Assembly (NCBI GenBank): GCA_004123355.1
Contig: SCHM01000002.1
Coordinates: forward strand, 6,669,569-6,733,568
Reading direction: 5' to 3'
DNA from: Amphirosellinia nigrospora
Taxonomy: Eukaryota; Ascomycota; Sordariomycetes; Xylariales; Xylariaceae
DNA: 64,000 nucleotides
The notes beneath the pieces are model-generated. The model was not told the DNA's origin. It did not search any database and was given only the letters and a program-made list of their open reading frames with translations. Positions 12,801 through 23,990 of the stretch are shown piece by piece. Position 1 is the first letter of the stretch; each line of letters begins with the position of its first letter. The translations under genes and the position numbers were made by a program.

Positions 12801-12966
12801 CACCTTCCGGGAGATCTCTCACCAACACAAGCAGGCTCTGTAATGCGTTGTTGTTGATCTTTAAACCTTCATCGAAACAGCAATAGCGGGAGCCGGCCGG
12901 CAAGGCACTTTGTGGCTGAGCCTGTGGTCCGGCTTGTGGCCCGGCCTGAGGCCCAGGAGCAGCCAT
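9831..12966 (-). CDS. Multi-exon hypothetical protein with poly-Gly/RGG tract
   Basis: Function not recognised. I read one gene with about nine exons. Exon 1 (12463-12966) starts MAAPGPQAGPQAGPQAQPQ, a GPQA repeat, and then becomes a globular helical region (LQSLLVLVRDLPEGDLVP). Further coding-like blocks are near 12341-12403 (RELIAINHGSG), 12160-12288 (MMIRSTFYDREEEYKFTDS), 11890-12050 (FWLHQANPIDDSILAEITAK), 11374-11650 (RVFKKIDVAFETVVGLVEKL), 11113-11275 (NMGMPVVKYKLSFVEQYFGP), 10800-11062 (collagen-like Gly-Pro-Gly), 10185-10560 (Asp/Glu/Gly then poly-Gly and RGG/RGRG repeats) and 9831-10098 (acidic C-terminus, GGAIYQITRMDPYDKADD). Donors and acceptors fit most junctions. RGG boxes usually bind RNA or drive phase separation, but that is inference. 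It could be two adjacent genes. Exon edges are approximate. Confidence 0.55.
10200..10500 (-). repeat. Trinucleotide (GGN) tract encoding poly-Gly and RGG repeats
   Basis: A long run of GGC/GGT/GGA codons on the minus strand, densest at 10310-10400, flanked by GGTCGAGG and CGAGGAC units that encode RGG/RGRG. The tract is imperfect at the codon third position, so it is probably under protein-level constraint rather than a pure microsatellite. Such tracts are prone to length change. Confidence 0.8.
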
Positions 12967-13681
12967 TGTCTTTCGAGATAGATGGAAATGATATTTGAAT
13001 TTAGTTGCCCGCCTCGTGTAGAATAGGTATTCAAAGTCTCTTTCCAGTTGATTCAGAATTCTGCTTACAACATCTAGTTACTGGCATGCACTACCTAGCT
13101 GAAGAGAGTCTCTTATATCGGCATTGTTAGGTCGAACAAAGAACTTTGGTTCTGTCGTTTTCGGCCAGCCTCCTCTGTACGGTGGCGAAAAAAACCGGAG
13201 AATTAAAGAAAAACCCCTTCCACCTCAGCAGGCGACGAAATGTGCAAATTTGGCTCACGTGTGACTGTATTGAAGATACCTGCAAGATTAAGCATGCTGA
13301 CGACCTGATAATACTTGAGATGTGTAGTTGAGTATGAATGAGCATCAAAGTAGAGCGATGAATTCAAAAAAGGGAAGGCACCTCGAATTTGAGCAGCACT
13401 CGATACTCCCCATTATTCCAAACTTATCTTAATCCCTTTAGTCGGATTGGCAAAGCCGCATGGGAACTTGTCCAAAGTGAGGGGTTCGCGCTCGGTGTGA
13501 CTCTGAAACCACCGACATCCCAGAAACATGCACCGGGTCATGCGACCGTGGCCGAAATAGTCCACTACCCGGCTTACAGATCAAATACCAGCGACCGAGA
13601 AGCTTCACCAAACGAGTCGTCCCCCGTATCAATTAGTAGCCCAAACTAGCACTCCTGCTGAGGATAAGAAGAAGAGGGCAA
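12967..13681. promoter_or_regulatory. Divergent promoter region
   Basis: About 715 bases between the unknown minus-strand gene and the oxygenase. No coding signal; both genes must start from here. No specific motif assigned. Confidence 0.4.
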
Positions 13682-14764
13682 ATGGCAAACGAAACCAGCT
13701 ACTCCAACCGCGCGATCCCCAAGATCTCACTGCACGACTTCGACGCGCGCCTGGACGCCATCGCAGCCGAGCTAGCAGCAGCCGCCGAGACGGACGGGTT
13801 CTTCGCCGTGGTCGACCACGGGCTGCCCTGGTCCGAGGTATCGGCGCAGTTCGCGCAAGCGGAGCGCTTCTTCGCGCTCCCGGACGCCGTGAAGGCCGCG
13901 GTGCCCTTCACGCGGCAGAACGTGGGCTGGGAGAAGGCGGCGCAGGTGCGCCCAGCACCGGGCAGCCGGACCAGAAGGAGTCGTACCAGATGCAGTACGG
14001 GCCCGCGATGCGCGACGCCTGGCCCCCGAGGCCGCCGTCCCGGGCTTCCGCGAGGCGAGCCTGGCCTTCATGCGCAAGGCGCAGGCCGTCTCGGCGAAGC
14101 TCATGATCTGTCTCGCGCGGGGGCTGGGGTTCGAGGACGACTATTTCGTGCGCGTGCATGACATCGCCGACCCGGAAATCCAAACTGTCTTGCGGCTGTT
14201 GCATTACTTCCCGCTCGACCCGAAGGCGCCGGTCCCAGACACGTATTACCGCGCCGGTGCACACGCCGACTGGGGCCTCCTGACGTTGCTGTTCCAACGG
14301 CCCGGAGAGAGCGGTCTCGAAATATGTCCTGGCCGGGACGTGTTCACAGAGTTTGGGCTCCGTGACACATGGACGAAAGTTGAGCCCGTTGAAGGGGAGA
14401 TTATTTGTAACATGTACGCGCCCCTTTTACCAACACTGTCCTTCTATTCCTCCTTAGGCGAGATATGCCCTCTGATGCTCCTCTCTTCCGTAGTGGTGAT
14501 CTCCTCATGAGCTGGAGTGACGATCGCTTCAAGTCAACGTTTCACCGCGTGAGGACACCAAGAGATCCAACAGTTGATTACTTTGGCCCTCGGTACAGTA
14601 TGGCCTATTTCAATCAGCCTATTGGGAGGTGTCAGGTTCAGGGACCTCTTAAAAAGTATCCCGCCGTTTCCAGCGCCGAGTTCATCCAAGCTGCTATCAA
14701 GCGCAACTTTGCAGCCTTAGAAGCTAGGAGAGCAGTAGACCGAGGAATCGAAAACGTAGAATAA
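13682..14764 (+). CDS. 2-oxoglutarate/Fe(II)-dependent oxygenase
   Basis: About 334 aa in exons 13682-14413 and 14494-14764 (80 bp intron). The N-terminal DIOX_N-type region is IPKISLHDFDARLDA, DGFFAVVDHGLP and ERFFALP. The double-stranded beta-helix core has LRLLHYFPLDP, the iron ligands His and Asp in AHADWGLLT, a conserved NIGD formed exactly across the intron, the distal His in STFHRVRTP and the 2-oxoglutarate Arg in PRYSMAYF. The family (isopenicillin N synthase/flavonol synthase-like) hydroxylates, desaturates or cyclises small molecules in the cytosol; the substrate cannot be predicted here. Two frame breaks at CCC 13950-13952 and the C run near 14021-14026 are each repaired by one C, giving a continuous domain. 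Not next to other biosynthetic enzymes. Confidence 0.9.
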
Positions 14765-15134
14765 ACCTTGAGAACTACTATTTCGGGTTGAGTTACGCAT
14801 GGCAACCGAAAAAAAAAACAACAATACATATATAGGGGCCCACGCACTGTCCCGTAGCCTATGGACAGAATAAATGAACGCCGTCGCCCTTACAGTTAGG
14901 ACATTGACGCTTTCAAAAATTTGGTTTCACTAGTGATACATGTGGTTTTGATAACTATAAACATGACCAGTTACTTTTGGTGACGTATCATATACAATAC
15001 TTTACTTTTGTCTCCCTATCCGAGGCTAGTGATTCCGCTCCCACCTAGTACCCAGTTTTTAAACCGTGCTACCCGTTTCCGAAAAGTATGCTTTTAATGC
15101 TAGGGGGGTAATTTTGATTGTTCGTACGCCGACT
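14765..15134. other. Intergenic, convergent 3' ends
   Basis: About 370 bases with an A9-like run near 14810 and AT-rich sequence. 3' UTRs only as far as I can see. Confidence 0.5.
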
Positions 15135-16060
15135 CTACTCAGTACCCTTAGATTTCGACTTGGTGCTTGCGCTGCTCTTTACACGTCGTGCGGTAGGGCG
15201 GTTGATGTGGTCAGCAGGGATCCAGCTCTCATCGTACACCTTGTCGGTGCCGCTAGTAGTGCCTTCACCACCAGAAAGAGGTTCCTTCTCGAATGTTGGT
15301 TTGGGCTTCTGTGAAGACCTAGGCTTCTTGGTTTGAGGGAAGAAAGCCCGACGTAAGTCTTGTAGACAAAGTAGCAAGTACCAGCAAAGCCGGCGGACAG
15401 GAAGAGGTACAGGAAAATACTATAGGGGGTTTATTAGCCTTTGATTGAGTGAATGAACGCAGCAATGAAGAGGAAAAAACATCTGGGGATCGAGGAAGCT
15501 AGTAGGGCTTCAACAATGCTAACAACGTCGTCATAGACACTAGAGAGAGAATCTGGTTGGAACCGCTCATGATGACTCCGAGGAGGTGTAGTCGAACATC
15601 CTGAGGCTGCATGTCGAGAACGAAGGTGTAAGGCAGCGACTGTTTCTCGCCAGCGGGAATAGTAGCTTGGTATTGAATGGTAGACAGGTTGCGAAGAACG
15701 GCAGCGTAGGCAGGGACGTCGGGATCAATTTCGCCGGGTTTCTTGAGTTGACCGGCAAGGAAGGCAACTTGGATGGGCAGATCCTCGTTGTTGGTAATGT
15801 CCACAACAGCCTTAGTCGGATTGAAACGCCGAAGATGTCGGCTCGGGGACGTGGTGACGATTTCGGCGTTCAACTTCGGCTCGGAACGTCGGTGATGATC
15901 TCATCTTCAACGACGGTGGAAATGACATATACGGTTAGCCCATGCTATGATAGCCTTCATACTACGAGAAGAGACCAGACTTACAACATCGGCTCCTGGG
16001 CAAAGACAGATAGAGCGCGAAGCGAACGGCTGCGAGTACAGAGTAGCGGAGGGCGACCAT
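15135..16060 (-). CDS. irc22: Irc22 / TRAP-alpha-like ER membrane protein
   Basis: About 250 aa. Exons are approximately 15985-16060 (signal peptide, MVALRYSVLAAV), 15481 to about 15930, and 15135-15419. Conserved blocks are TKAVVDITNNEDLPIQVAF, PAYAAVLRNLSTIQYQ, PAGEKQSLPYTFVLDMQPQ, a membrane span IFLYLFLSAGFAGTCYFVYK, and a tail YDESWIPADHINRP followed by basic residues. This matches fungal Irc22, related to the translocon-associated protein alpha subunit: an ER-membrane protein with a lumenal beta domain and a cytosolic basic tail. The 61 bp intron 15420-15480 rebuilds the conserved DPQIIFLYLFL. This is the most error-dense gene in the window: at least five single-base breaks (near 15350, 15503, 15520-15540, 15827-15860, 15880), each locally repairable. 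The N-terminal splice sites are therefore not resolved. Confidence 0.82.
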
Positions 16061-16326
16061 TTTGGCGATTACCCGAGACAAAGAGCAAAAGACTGGGAAG
16101 GGAGGGAAGAAGAGGAGAAGGTCAATTGATCGGAATGCTGGAGGCTCTCGAAAGGCCAATCTCGTTAGGAATGTGGTCAATTGGTTAGGCAGGGTAGCTT
16201 AATTGATAGTCGGCGCTAGTCTAGGTATGTAACTCCGCCTATATAAAGTGGGTCTAGAAGTGGCTTGAGCTGCACCTATGCATGTGCGTTGTGGCGGTGC
16301 GCCCGTTCCTTACCAGTCTTATAACC
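16061..16326. other. Short intergenic region
   Basis: About 265 bases between tandem minus-strand genes: promoter of the Irc22-like gene and 3' UTR of the fumarylacetoacetase gene. Confidence 0.4.
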
Positions 16327-17692
16327 TTATAACCATCTACAAGGACCGAGCGGAACAATGAGCCCATTACAATCACCAAAACCTACACCAGGGCCTGCGT
16401 ACCCTGTCATTCGTAGCGTATCGCCATCTTGCAGTAAGTTCTCTTCTGCCCATTGCTAAGCTTGAACTCGACCTTGCCGCCTTTGGTCAACTCGAGGAGA
16501 CAACCGTGCTCATCCTCTGCCCTGCCCGAAACTGTGCCCGTGGCTAGAACATCTCCAGTGTTAATATTGCACCCGTTCACCGTCTGCTGTGCCACTAGAT
16601 CCCGGAACGTCCAGTACATCCAGGACACATTCGCGCGGCAGATCGTCGTTGTGTGCTCTTTGCTCAGAATCTCTGCTTCTAGGGTGATATTGTAGCTCGG
16701 CTTCTCTTTCACATCTTGTAGAAATGCCGTCACCTCTTCATCCCTGTGCGGACCGGCAGCCTCAAACGGCGCTAGAGCGTCTAGTGTCACAACCCACGGC
16801 GAGATCGAGGTCCGAAGCTCTTTCCATTCATGGGCCCTAATGGCATCATCTCGAACCCCTGAATATCTCGTGCTATCCAACCGCGTCAGCAACTACTTAT
16901 GAAGCAACTCTCTCGCTCGGAGGGCAGGATACTGACCACTCCAGTCGTTAAGCAGTACCAAGCCAAAAATATGGTCGTCGGCGTCTTTCAATGGCACGTG
17001 CTCTCCTAGTTTACTTGGTTTTCCGATTATGCAGGCCATCTAAAACCAAAAACGAGGATTAGTCTCTGCATCTCATTATGAAGAATTAACTGCAGGACTT
17101 CTTACTTCAAGCTCATAGTCCAACGATCTGCACACGCCATACTCTACTTTGTCGCCCACTTTGTAAAGGCCACATGGTCTTCGAATTGGTGTCCCTGACA
17201 CCACAATCGAAGACGGCCGCCCCGAGTATCCCAAGGGACAGTGAGGGAAAGATTCGGGGACTAAAGACTTCCCAAAAAGCGCAAGGGATGCGTTTTCGCC
17301 ATGCTCCTTTGAACAAGAATAGTCTGTAAAGCCACGCACTTCGAAGGGTAAATGGAGTGTGACATTATTGATATTCTTGCCGTGTTCAAGCACAACAGCC
17401 TGGTCGCTGAGACTTTCCTGTAGGTTGGCCCGCAACAACTTCAGATCCGCTCTGCTTTGTGCCGCTAAGGCGTTGAGGGTAGGCTACATCTTAGCCATTA
17501 ATTCTTCAGGGCAGGATTGGTACTGCTCACCTGGGATAAGGCAGACTGCACGCTCTGGCTGCAGTTCAGACCGAGGTCGGCCACGAAGAACACATTATCC
17601 CCGAGTCTTGTGGCAACAGAATTGGCATGCGATCCGTCGCTCGCGATCCCGTAGGGGATGTTGGAAATGGAGAAATGTTCCTTGTAAGACAT
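16327..17692 (-). CDS. fahA: Fumarylacetoacetase
   Basis: About 396 aa in exons 17531-17692, 17106-17483, 16937-17039 and 16327-16872 (introns 47, 66 and 64 bp). N-terminal FAA_hydrolase_N domain: HFSISNIPYGIASDG and TRLGDNVFFVADLG. Catalytic domain: FTDYSCSKEHGENA, a YSGRPSSIVVSGT block, DYELEMACIIGK across a splice, LLNDWSARDIQGFE across the next, MNGKSFG, ISPWVVTLDAL, and GDVLATGTVSGRAEDE. These are the metal and substrate-binding signatures of the enzyme that cleaves fumarylacetoacetate to fumarate and acetoacetate, the last step of phenylalanine/tyrosine breakdown. Two one-base breaks, at 16812-16813 and near 16430-16436; repairing the second extends the protein to a normal TGYAGPGVGFGDCNG C-terminus. 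Other enzymes of the pathway are not in the window. Confidence 0.93.
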
Positions 17693-18120
17693 CGTTCTGA
17701 CCTGAGTCGGTATTTTGACAGTGATTAAACAGGATGCTTTCGTTTAAGCCGCCTTGTGAGGGTCTTCGGCACAGACTTTATTGCAGATCGTGAGTCTCGA
17801 AGACTCTTGATGTGGGAGCACCCCGTCGTCCCCACTCTAGCTGACGGACATCCGAATTACTTCGTACACGCCTACCTGCATATGCATAATCTTGCAATAC
17901 GTGAGCAGTGTATTTCCCTTATTTCTTACATTTCAATATGTAGGACACACTGTATTTAAACAGATCCTATTAGCTACAGCAAACTGGATGTCGGTGCTGT
18001 AACCCAGTCTGGATCCAATAAACCGAAACTCGCATATACATCTCATGTATGGCTTTTTCGTCCCTATGGTCTCGAACCTTCCATTTCGCTCTATATTGCT
18101 CACAGTATAGTATCCAGGTC
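17693..18120. other. Intergenic
   Basis: About 430 bases: 3' UTR of the hydrolase and promoter of the fumarylacetoacetase gene. No coding signal. Confidence 0.45.
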
Positions 18121-20146
18121 CTATTTTGATGGAATTATGGGCAAGATTACATAGTTTTCCACCTCTTGGCCGAAATTAATATGGTTCATCCCAGCAAACT
18201 TGGAAGTAGGCCTGTGGTTTCTACGTGTTAGCATCGAGCCAATGTTCGTCTTGGGATGGGAGTACACCGGTCAGTATCAGAATTATGCTGAAAGATCCCA
18301 GATCCTTGCGTGTCGCCGCTAGCAACCTCGAACACAATTTTATTGCCCTGCTCCACGACGACGTTCGTCGGCCACATTTCCACATCGACCCCGTAGACTT
18401 CGCCGGGCTTTACTTCCTGGACCTCAGTCGAGAGATATTCACGGTGTGGCAACCACGGCCGATGCTTCGGGTTCTTGTCGTCCGTCTTGCGCAAGCTAAC
18501 CCTGAGCCAGCCCTTGCAAAGGGTACTGGGTCCCCGGCAGTGCCGGTGTAGAAGATCTCCTTGTTATTCGCATCTAGATGTCTCAGCGTTAGGAAAAGGT
18601 CAATGTCCTTCTCGCCCAGAGGTTCGTCTGGTGTCATCGACACGTTCAGGTGTGCCGTTATGTGTCCAGTAATCTCCGTCTCTCGCTCGAACGGCGGCGT
18701 ACTGAATTGAACTGCCTGCGGATTTTTAAGTGACCCCAGTGCCGGATAGGAGACTTGTGCCAACCCAATGCCCTGCTCCTGGGTAGTCGAAAGGCTTCGA
18801 TCAGGGGTGAGGTAGTACTTCTCATACCGCGTTCTTGGAATCGGCCAAGCTTCCTCCGCCCTTTTGGGGTATGCCTTTTCTTTCTCGGCATCGTTGAAGC
18901 CAACGTCGCCCTTGCGGAGCGTGATGGTCACGGGAGACACTTTTCCAGGTACGCTCCAACCCACGCGGTCCTCGCCCTTGAGGAACGCGTCAAGGAAACT
19001 GCGCTGGACCTCAACCTCATCGTGGTAATAGAAGGGTAGATCATGACGTCCCGTGATGAAGCGTAGATATTTGAACTTGGACCCCGCATGGGTGTACCCT
19101 TCGACGTTTCCGCGTAAATGTAGCAAGATGCCGCCCCAGTTCGCCACGCTCAGCAGCGGCACCTCGATGTCTTCTAGACGGAAGTCCTTACTCGCGTAAT
19201 AGTCTTCGTCGCGAAACTTGTACTTTGAGTTGTCGACGGTCTGGTCCCGGCGGTTGTGGGCCAGCACTTCGTCCGGTAGATCACCTTCAATCGTCTCCTC
19301 CTGACCACGAGCCCCTGGCCCGTCGGGCGGGAATGTCAGCTTGGACCGCCCGGCCCTTCCATACTGGTTCACTAGGACCTGGCGGTTCCACCAGAGGTCA
19401 AGGAACGTGTTTGAGAGGATGCCGCCATGTCGGCAGCGGTCCCGATAATAGTCGGACATCCCCTCCCTATCCCAATTTTTCTTGTTAGTCTCTCAGTGTC
19501 GAGGAGATGTACAACAGAAGTATGAGTATGAGATTCTTCTCACCAAGGTAATCGCCGCCAGTCCCTTCGGCCTCCGCGCCGCAACGCGCCACTGCGTACC
19601 AGCGTAGTAAGAGACGCCGAGCAGTCCCACCTTACCGGAGGACCAGGGCTGCTCGGCGCACCACTCCACGACGTCGAAGAAGCACTCGCTCGTGCCGTCG
19701 CTCATGGTATCCAGGAACCCTGGGCTCTGTCCCAGGCCACGTTCGTCCGCACGTACCACGGCGTACCCATATCGTGTCCAGTAGGCCGGGTCGGGCGTCT
19801 CCCACGCCGAGTGCTTAGAGCGGTGTTCCGGGTTGACCTCGGCGAAGCTCTTCTCGTGGAATTTTGAGTAGGGGATGTCTTTGCCGTAGGGGCCGTAGGT
19901 GACGAGGACGGGGAACCTGGTGGCTTCAGCAAAAGAGGAAGAGGCGAGCGGGAGATATATATTCGCCCGTATCGGTAGTGGAGACACCTTCAATGGGATC
20001 GAGATGTTTTTCATGATGCGCAGTCCCGCTTCTGCGTCATTTTCCATGGACGCGATGTCTCGGATAGGCGGTGTCTGGGCTTCCATCATATTCTGGTTTG
20101 TAGAGATGTTACGACTATTGTAATTGATATGTTGAACTGAACTCAT
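18121..20146 (-). CDS. CocE/NonD-type hydrolase (X-Pro dipeptidyl-peptidase S15 family)
   Basis: About 650 aa in two exons, 19544-20146 and 18121 to about 19486. The N-terminal alpha/beta hydrolase domain has FPVLVTYGPYGKD, YAVVRADERGLGQSPG, and the nucleophile elbow GLLGVSYYAGTQW (Gly-x-Ser-x-x-Gly). ITGRHDLPFYY carries the probable catalytic His. The C-terminal half is a PepX_C jelly roll (ITGHITAHLNVSMT, EKDIDLFLTLRHLD, EVKPGEVYGVDVEMWPT, ENYVILPIIP). Members hydrolyse acyl or peptidyl esters and amides; the substrate is unknown. No signal peptide is evident, so it may be intracellular. Two one-base breaks, near 18525 (GCAAGG) and near 18269; repairing the second yields the expected FGQEVENYVILP ending at 18121. 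The exact acceptor after the intron near 19490 is unsure. Confidence 0.88.
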
Positions 20147-20789
20147 CCTTAGAAAATCCAAAACTGTAATGTATATGACTTGTTTAAGTACTGGGCATTG
20201 AAAAAAAAAGACTGTATACTTTAATTTCTTTTGCGAACCGGTAGGCTCCCTGCATACCTAGGTAGGCATATTCGGATACGTGGTTACCCCGGAGCGGACT
20301 GTGGGGGAGAGACACAAGGTCCCCCTTCAGCCTCGAGGCCGAGGGTAATCTTGGAACTCTCAAAACCTCCAGTCGAATAGAATGTATTTGTTACCTCTAT
20401 TGTTCCCAACACGACGACATGGCGTGTTACCCGACATATTCTAAAAGCCATCTTATAGGCGTTACTGTGAGAATGTGCGATAGCAGTGAAGGGCACAGTA
20501 TTTCAGTCAATCTCTTGTCTGGACCTTGTCGATCACTAAACTATAAGTCAGGGAACATATCCGTTAGCTAGCTTTCATATATATGCAACTACTTCCTTGA
20601 ATTAAGCATAGGGGTTCGGGCGTCGACGAATCATGGCACTGTATAGTTACATGGAAAGGTTTGAATAATAAGTCACTCCTGTGTTGTTCTCCAGACAAAT
20701 ATCATTTGACTTTCAAACACGAGACCTGATAGATATCTATCAATAGCACACGAGGGCTCACTGCGTTTAGATCTAAAGTTTCCTTTATA
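20147..20789. other. Intergenic
   Basis: About 640 bases between tandem genes: promoter of the hydrolase gene and 3' UTR of the arylsulfatase. Contains an A-run near 20200 and no convincing open frame. Confidence 0.45.
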
Positions 20790-22805
20790 CTAAACCCATT
20801 CGTCCCATGTAGCACCGTCTCGCAGATAGGGCGCGGTCGTCCCGAGCGTTTCCCACATGGGACCTTCGGCATCAACGATGTATCCATTGGCGCAGAACTC
20901 GTACCTGACGCGTGTCTGCTCCGCCTCGTAGAAACTGTCGAACCTCAGGTCCAACGCATCCGCCAGCGTGGTCACGTCATCGGCAGGGCAGCTGCTTCCA
21001 AGGTTCGCGACACGTGAGCCCCTTGCAGGATTTCAGCACGAAAAGCAATGCGTCAAGTCGCGCCGCCACCTTGGAGACGGGAAGCCCTGCGACGAGGGTC
21101 TGGTTAGATACTGAGTTGGAGGACGCTAGTAAGTTATGCTGGCCCGGGTCAACCTGTCATTTTTGTCAGTCTATTCGATGCGCAAGTAGTGATGAGGAGG
21201 AGGAGCACGTACCGTCATATCATAGAGCTCGTGCTCGTTATTGCACCACACAGAGTAATACAGACTGTAGTCCGCACTCGATAAACGGATAGCTTTGTAC
21301 GTGTTATGGTCCCGGTAAAGGGGCTGGTGGGCGCCCTCGGTCAGCGCGACCCCCCAATACTCTACGTTTACGTGCTCCCGTCGAGTCTGTTCGCTAGCCT
21401 CAATCGCGGCCTTTGTGACAGGGATCGGCTTTCCGTCGAAATCGTCCGCAGCGGGATCCCCAATAGCTCCAGAAAACGTCGGTGCGAGGTCAGTGTGCGA
21501 CGTGACGATATCAGTGGTATAGTTGGACGCGACGCCCGGCCCCCGCACGATCAGTGGCACGTTGATATCTTCCTCGTAGCCACACGTCTTCCCTGGCTGC
21601 AGGCGGTGTTGCCCGATGTGAAACCCGTTATCACTACTGTACACGACATACGTGTTATCGAGGATACCATGCTCTTCGAGGCGAGAGATAAGCCCGTCGA
21701 CTAATTCATCGATCGCCTGCAGCGCACGCAGACGCTGGCGGTAGTAGTGGTCGTTATATTCCACGTTGGATTGATTTTGCTGCGGCAAATCCAGAATCCA
21801 GTTTGCACCAGATGACTACGAGTATATCCATTAGCCCTGATTATGAGCCTCGTGTTGTTTGGGCTGTCTAGAAGCACTAACATGATCGGGGTTGAAATTC
21901 TCCGTCCTCGGACATTTACTCCCTCGAAGAGATGCTGGTGTCGTGGGGCGGAAATAGGCTCACTAAACATAGGCCGACTAGCATTTCCCGAGGACATGTC
22001 CCCTACGACAACATTTGAATGCGGCCCGATTGGTGCGACGGTTAGAAAGAACGGCTTATTGTCAAGACCGCGGACGGCATCTTCCAGGAAGCCATAAGCC
22101 TTCTGGGCCACAACATCAGTACTATATTCGCCCTCGTAGCTCCGGGGCTCTTCATCATTGCGTTGGAACGTGCTGTTGAGATAATCATATGTATACGGGT
22201 CAAGAAGGAAGTCCTAATCTCGTAAATAAGCTAATCTTCAAGATTGTGTTCCTGGGCCGGTTTCGTACTGAACCTGTGAACCCGCCGGGATACGGTGAGT
22301 AGTAATTGTTGACGGTATGAGCGTTAAATAACTTCCCAGTGTAATACGTATTATACCCCGATTGCTGCAGCCAAATAGGGAAATAGTCGCTGTTGAACCC
22401 TTGAGCAACAAACTTGGGATAACCGCCTATAAGTTGATAGATTAGTATAAAACACAATTAGAATATACAGACAGCGGGCGGTACCATATGGTGGGTTGAC
22501 GTCGGTGACATTCGTGTTGTGAGGCGTTTTCCCCGTCCATAGCGTCACCCTAGACGGGCAGCATATCGCTGTACTGCAATAATGCTTGTTGAAGTATGTT
22601 CCTTGTTCAATGATGTGCTTCTTTACGAGTGGCATATACCGTAACGATTCTAGGCGCACATCCTGGTCGTCTGTTAAAATGAAGATAACGTTTGGTCGTC
22701 GAGGAACATCTTCGATGAGCGGAATTTGGCCTTGAGCTTGGGCCAGAGCGAAATTGAGAGCTACACTGAAACCAATAGCGCCAGGGAAGAAGTTTGCGGG
22801 AACAT
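20790..22805 (-). CDS. Arylsulfatase, secreted, formylglycine type
   Basis: About 590 aa in five exons: 22485-22805, 22274-22426, 21882-22213, 21213-21815 and 20790-21153. It starts with a signal peptide (MFPQTSSLALLVSV and a hydrophobic run), then PNVIFILTDDQD, which binds the metal. The sulfatase signature CCPSR in STAICCPSRVTLWTG has the Cys that is converted to formylglycine. Later blocks are GWC-like GKLFNAHTVNNYY, FFLTVAPIGPHS, VYSSDNGFHIGQHRLQPGKT, GYEEDINVPLIVRGPG and CREPWKQL near the C-terminus. The family releases sulfate from aryl or other sulfate esters, often induced by sulfur limitation. At least four frame breaks: near 22770, 22205-22214, 21915 (AAA) and 20984-20992 (one extra base). 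Flanking sequence is conserved in each case. Confidence 0.9.
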
Positions 22806-23680
22806 AACGGGTAATATTTACTACAATTCTTTCATCACTCTGGCTTACTCTAGAATTACAAAAAGAAACCTAGAAGGATAAGATCAAGTGTTGGGAAATG
22901 AACATGAATTGAACTCTGGGTCTAGAATTGAAGTCAAGCATAAATCAATACTCGAGGTTGGCCGCGTATTAGTGAAAAAGGGTGGAGCACATACCACAGC
23001 ATAGGATCTCGTGGTTGGGCGCTGTCCCAACAAACCCCTGCCAGCTCATCATTTTGATACGCGATGATGCCATCGAGTTATATCGGGTCACTATAGTTGC
23101 ACGTTTCTTGTCTTCATAATGAAATACGGTGCTCCAGCTGTGTGACGGAATTACATCGAATCCAAACATTATAAAACGCCGAACACTGTACAATGTCACA
23201 CGAACTTGGGACGAAGTGGGCTGAATCATATGAAACAAATTCTCTTTGATACTAGAGGAGATTGTTCCAAGTCCTCATTATAAGTAGCGAGAGAAGCAAG
23301 ATCACCTGTCGATATTCGAGATTTTCGCTCATTATTAACTGATCTTATAATTTCCTAGGACGCTAGATTTCTTTAGTGTTCCGGGTATCTCTCTCAAAGG
23401 TATTACACCTTGGTATTTGGACAATTGCGTTTCCTACCTAGAATAATGACAACTATACGAGTTCACTCTAATCTATCATTTTTATTGCAAATTTAGCATT
23501 AACTGTTTAGCATCAGGGTATCACGTGTCGTTATTCATTCTTCATCAGTACAGATAATAATACTATACAGACTCTCTACAGCCGGTCTGTATCCATACTT
23601 TCTTAATGGCGTTCCAGCGTCCGTTAAAATTCCGACTGCGCCTACTGTTCTCATAATGCTCTCCAACTCCCGCTCCTAGT
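22806..23680. other. Intergenic
   Basis: About 875 bases: arylsulfatase promoter side and the distal downstream part of the Med5 region. A small antisense-like frame at 22969-23238 shows no family similarity. Confidence 0.4.
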
Positions 23681-23990
23681 CGTCAAAGGCGGATTCATAT
23701 GACAGATCTATTCCGTCCCAACCTTCGAGCAAGTCGGCACCACTTCCACCAAGCCCTAAGCTGCCAAAGATGTCGTCGTCAGCTCCGAAATCAAGGCCCC
23801 CGCTTAAGTCTGCGACTGTTGTTCTCAAAAAGCTCTATAACACGATACCAGTCGCCAAAGGCGGATTCCTATGACAGATCCATTCCGTCCCAGCCTTCGA
23901 GCAAGTCGGCACCACTTCCACCAACCCCTAAGCTGCCGAAGATGTCGTCGTCAGCTCCGAAATCAAGACCCCCACTTGAGTCTGCGCACC
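23681..23990. repeat. Direct tandem repeat, two copies of about 138 bp at 172 bp spacing
   Basis: Copy 1 spans about 23681-23818 and copy 2 about 23853-23990. They are about 93% identical; of the nine differences I count, seven are transitions. Copy 2 is the C-terminal coding end of Med5; copy 1 lies beyond its stop. Both encode an acidic DFGADDDIFGSLG block on the minus strand. Confidence 0.9.

Noticed and set aside
13682-22805. A biosynthetic cluster of oxygenase, hydrolase and sulfatase
   Set aside because: They are interspersed with Irc22-like and fumarylacetoacetase genes, and no backbone synthase, transporter or regulator is present.
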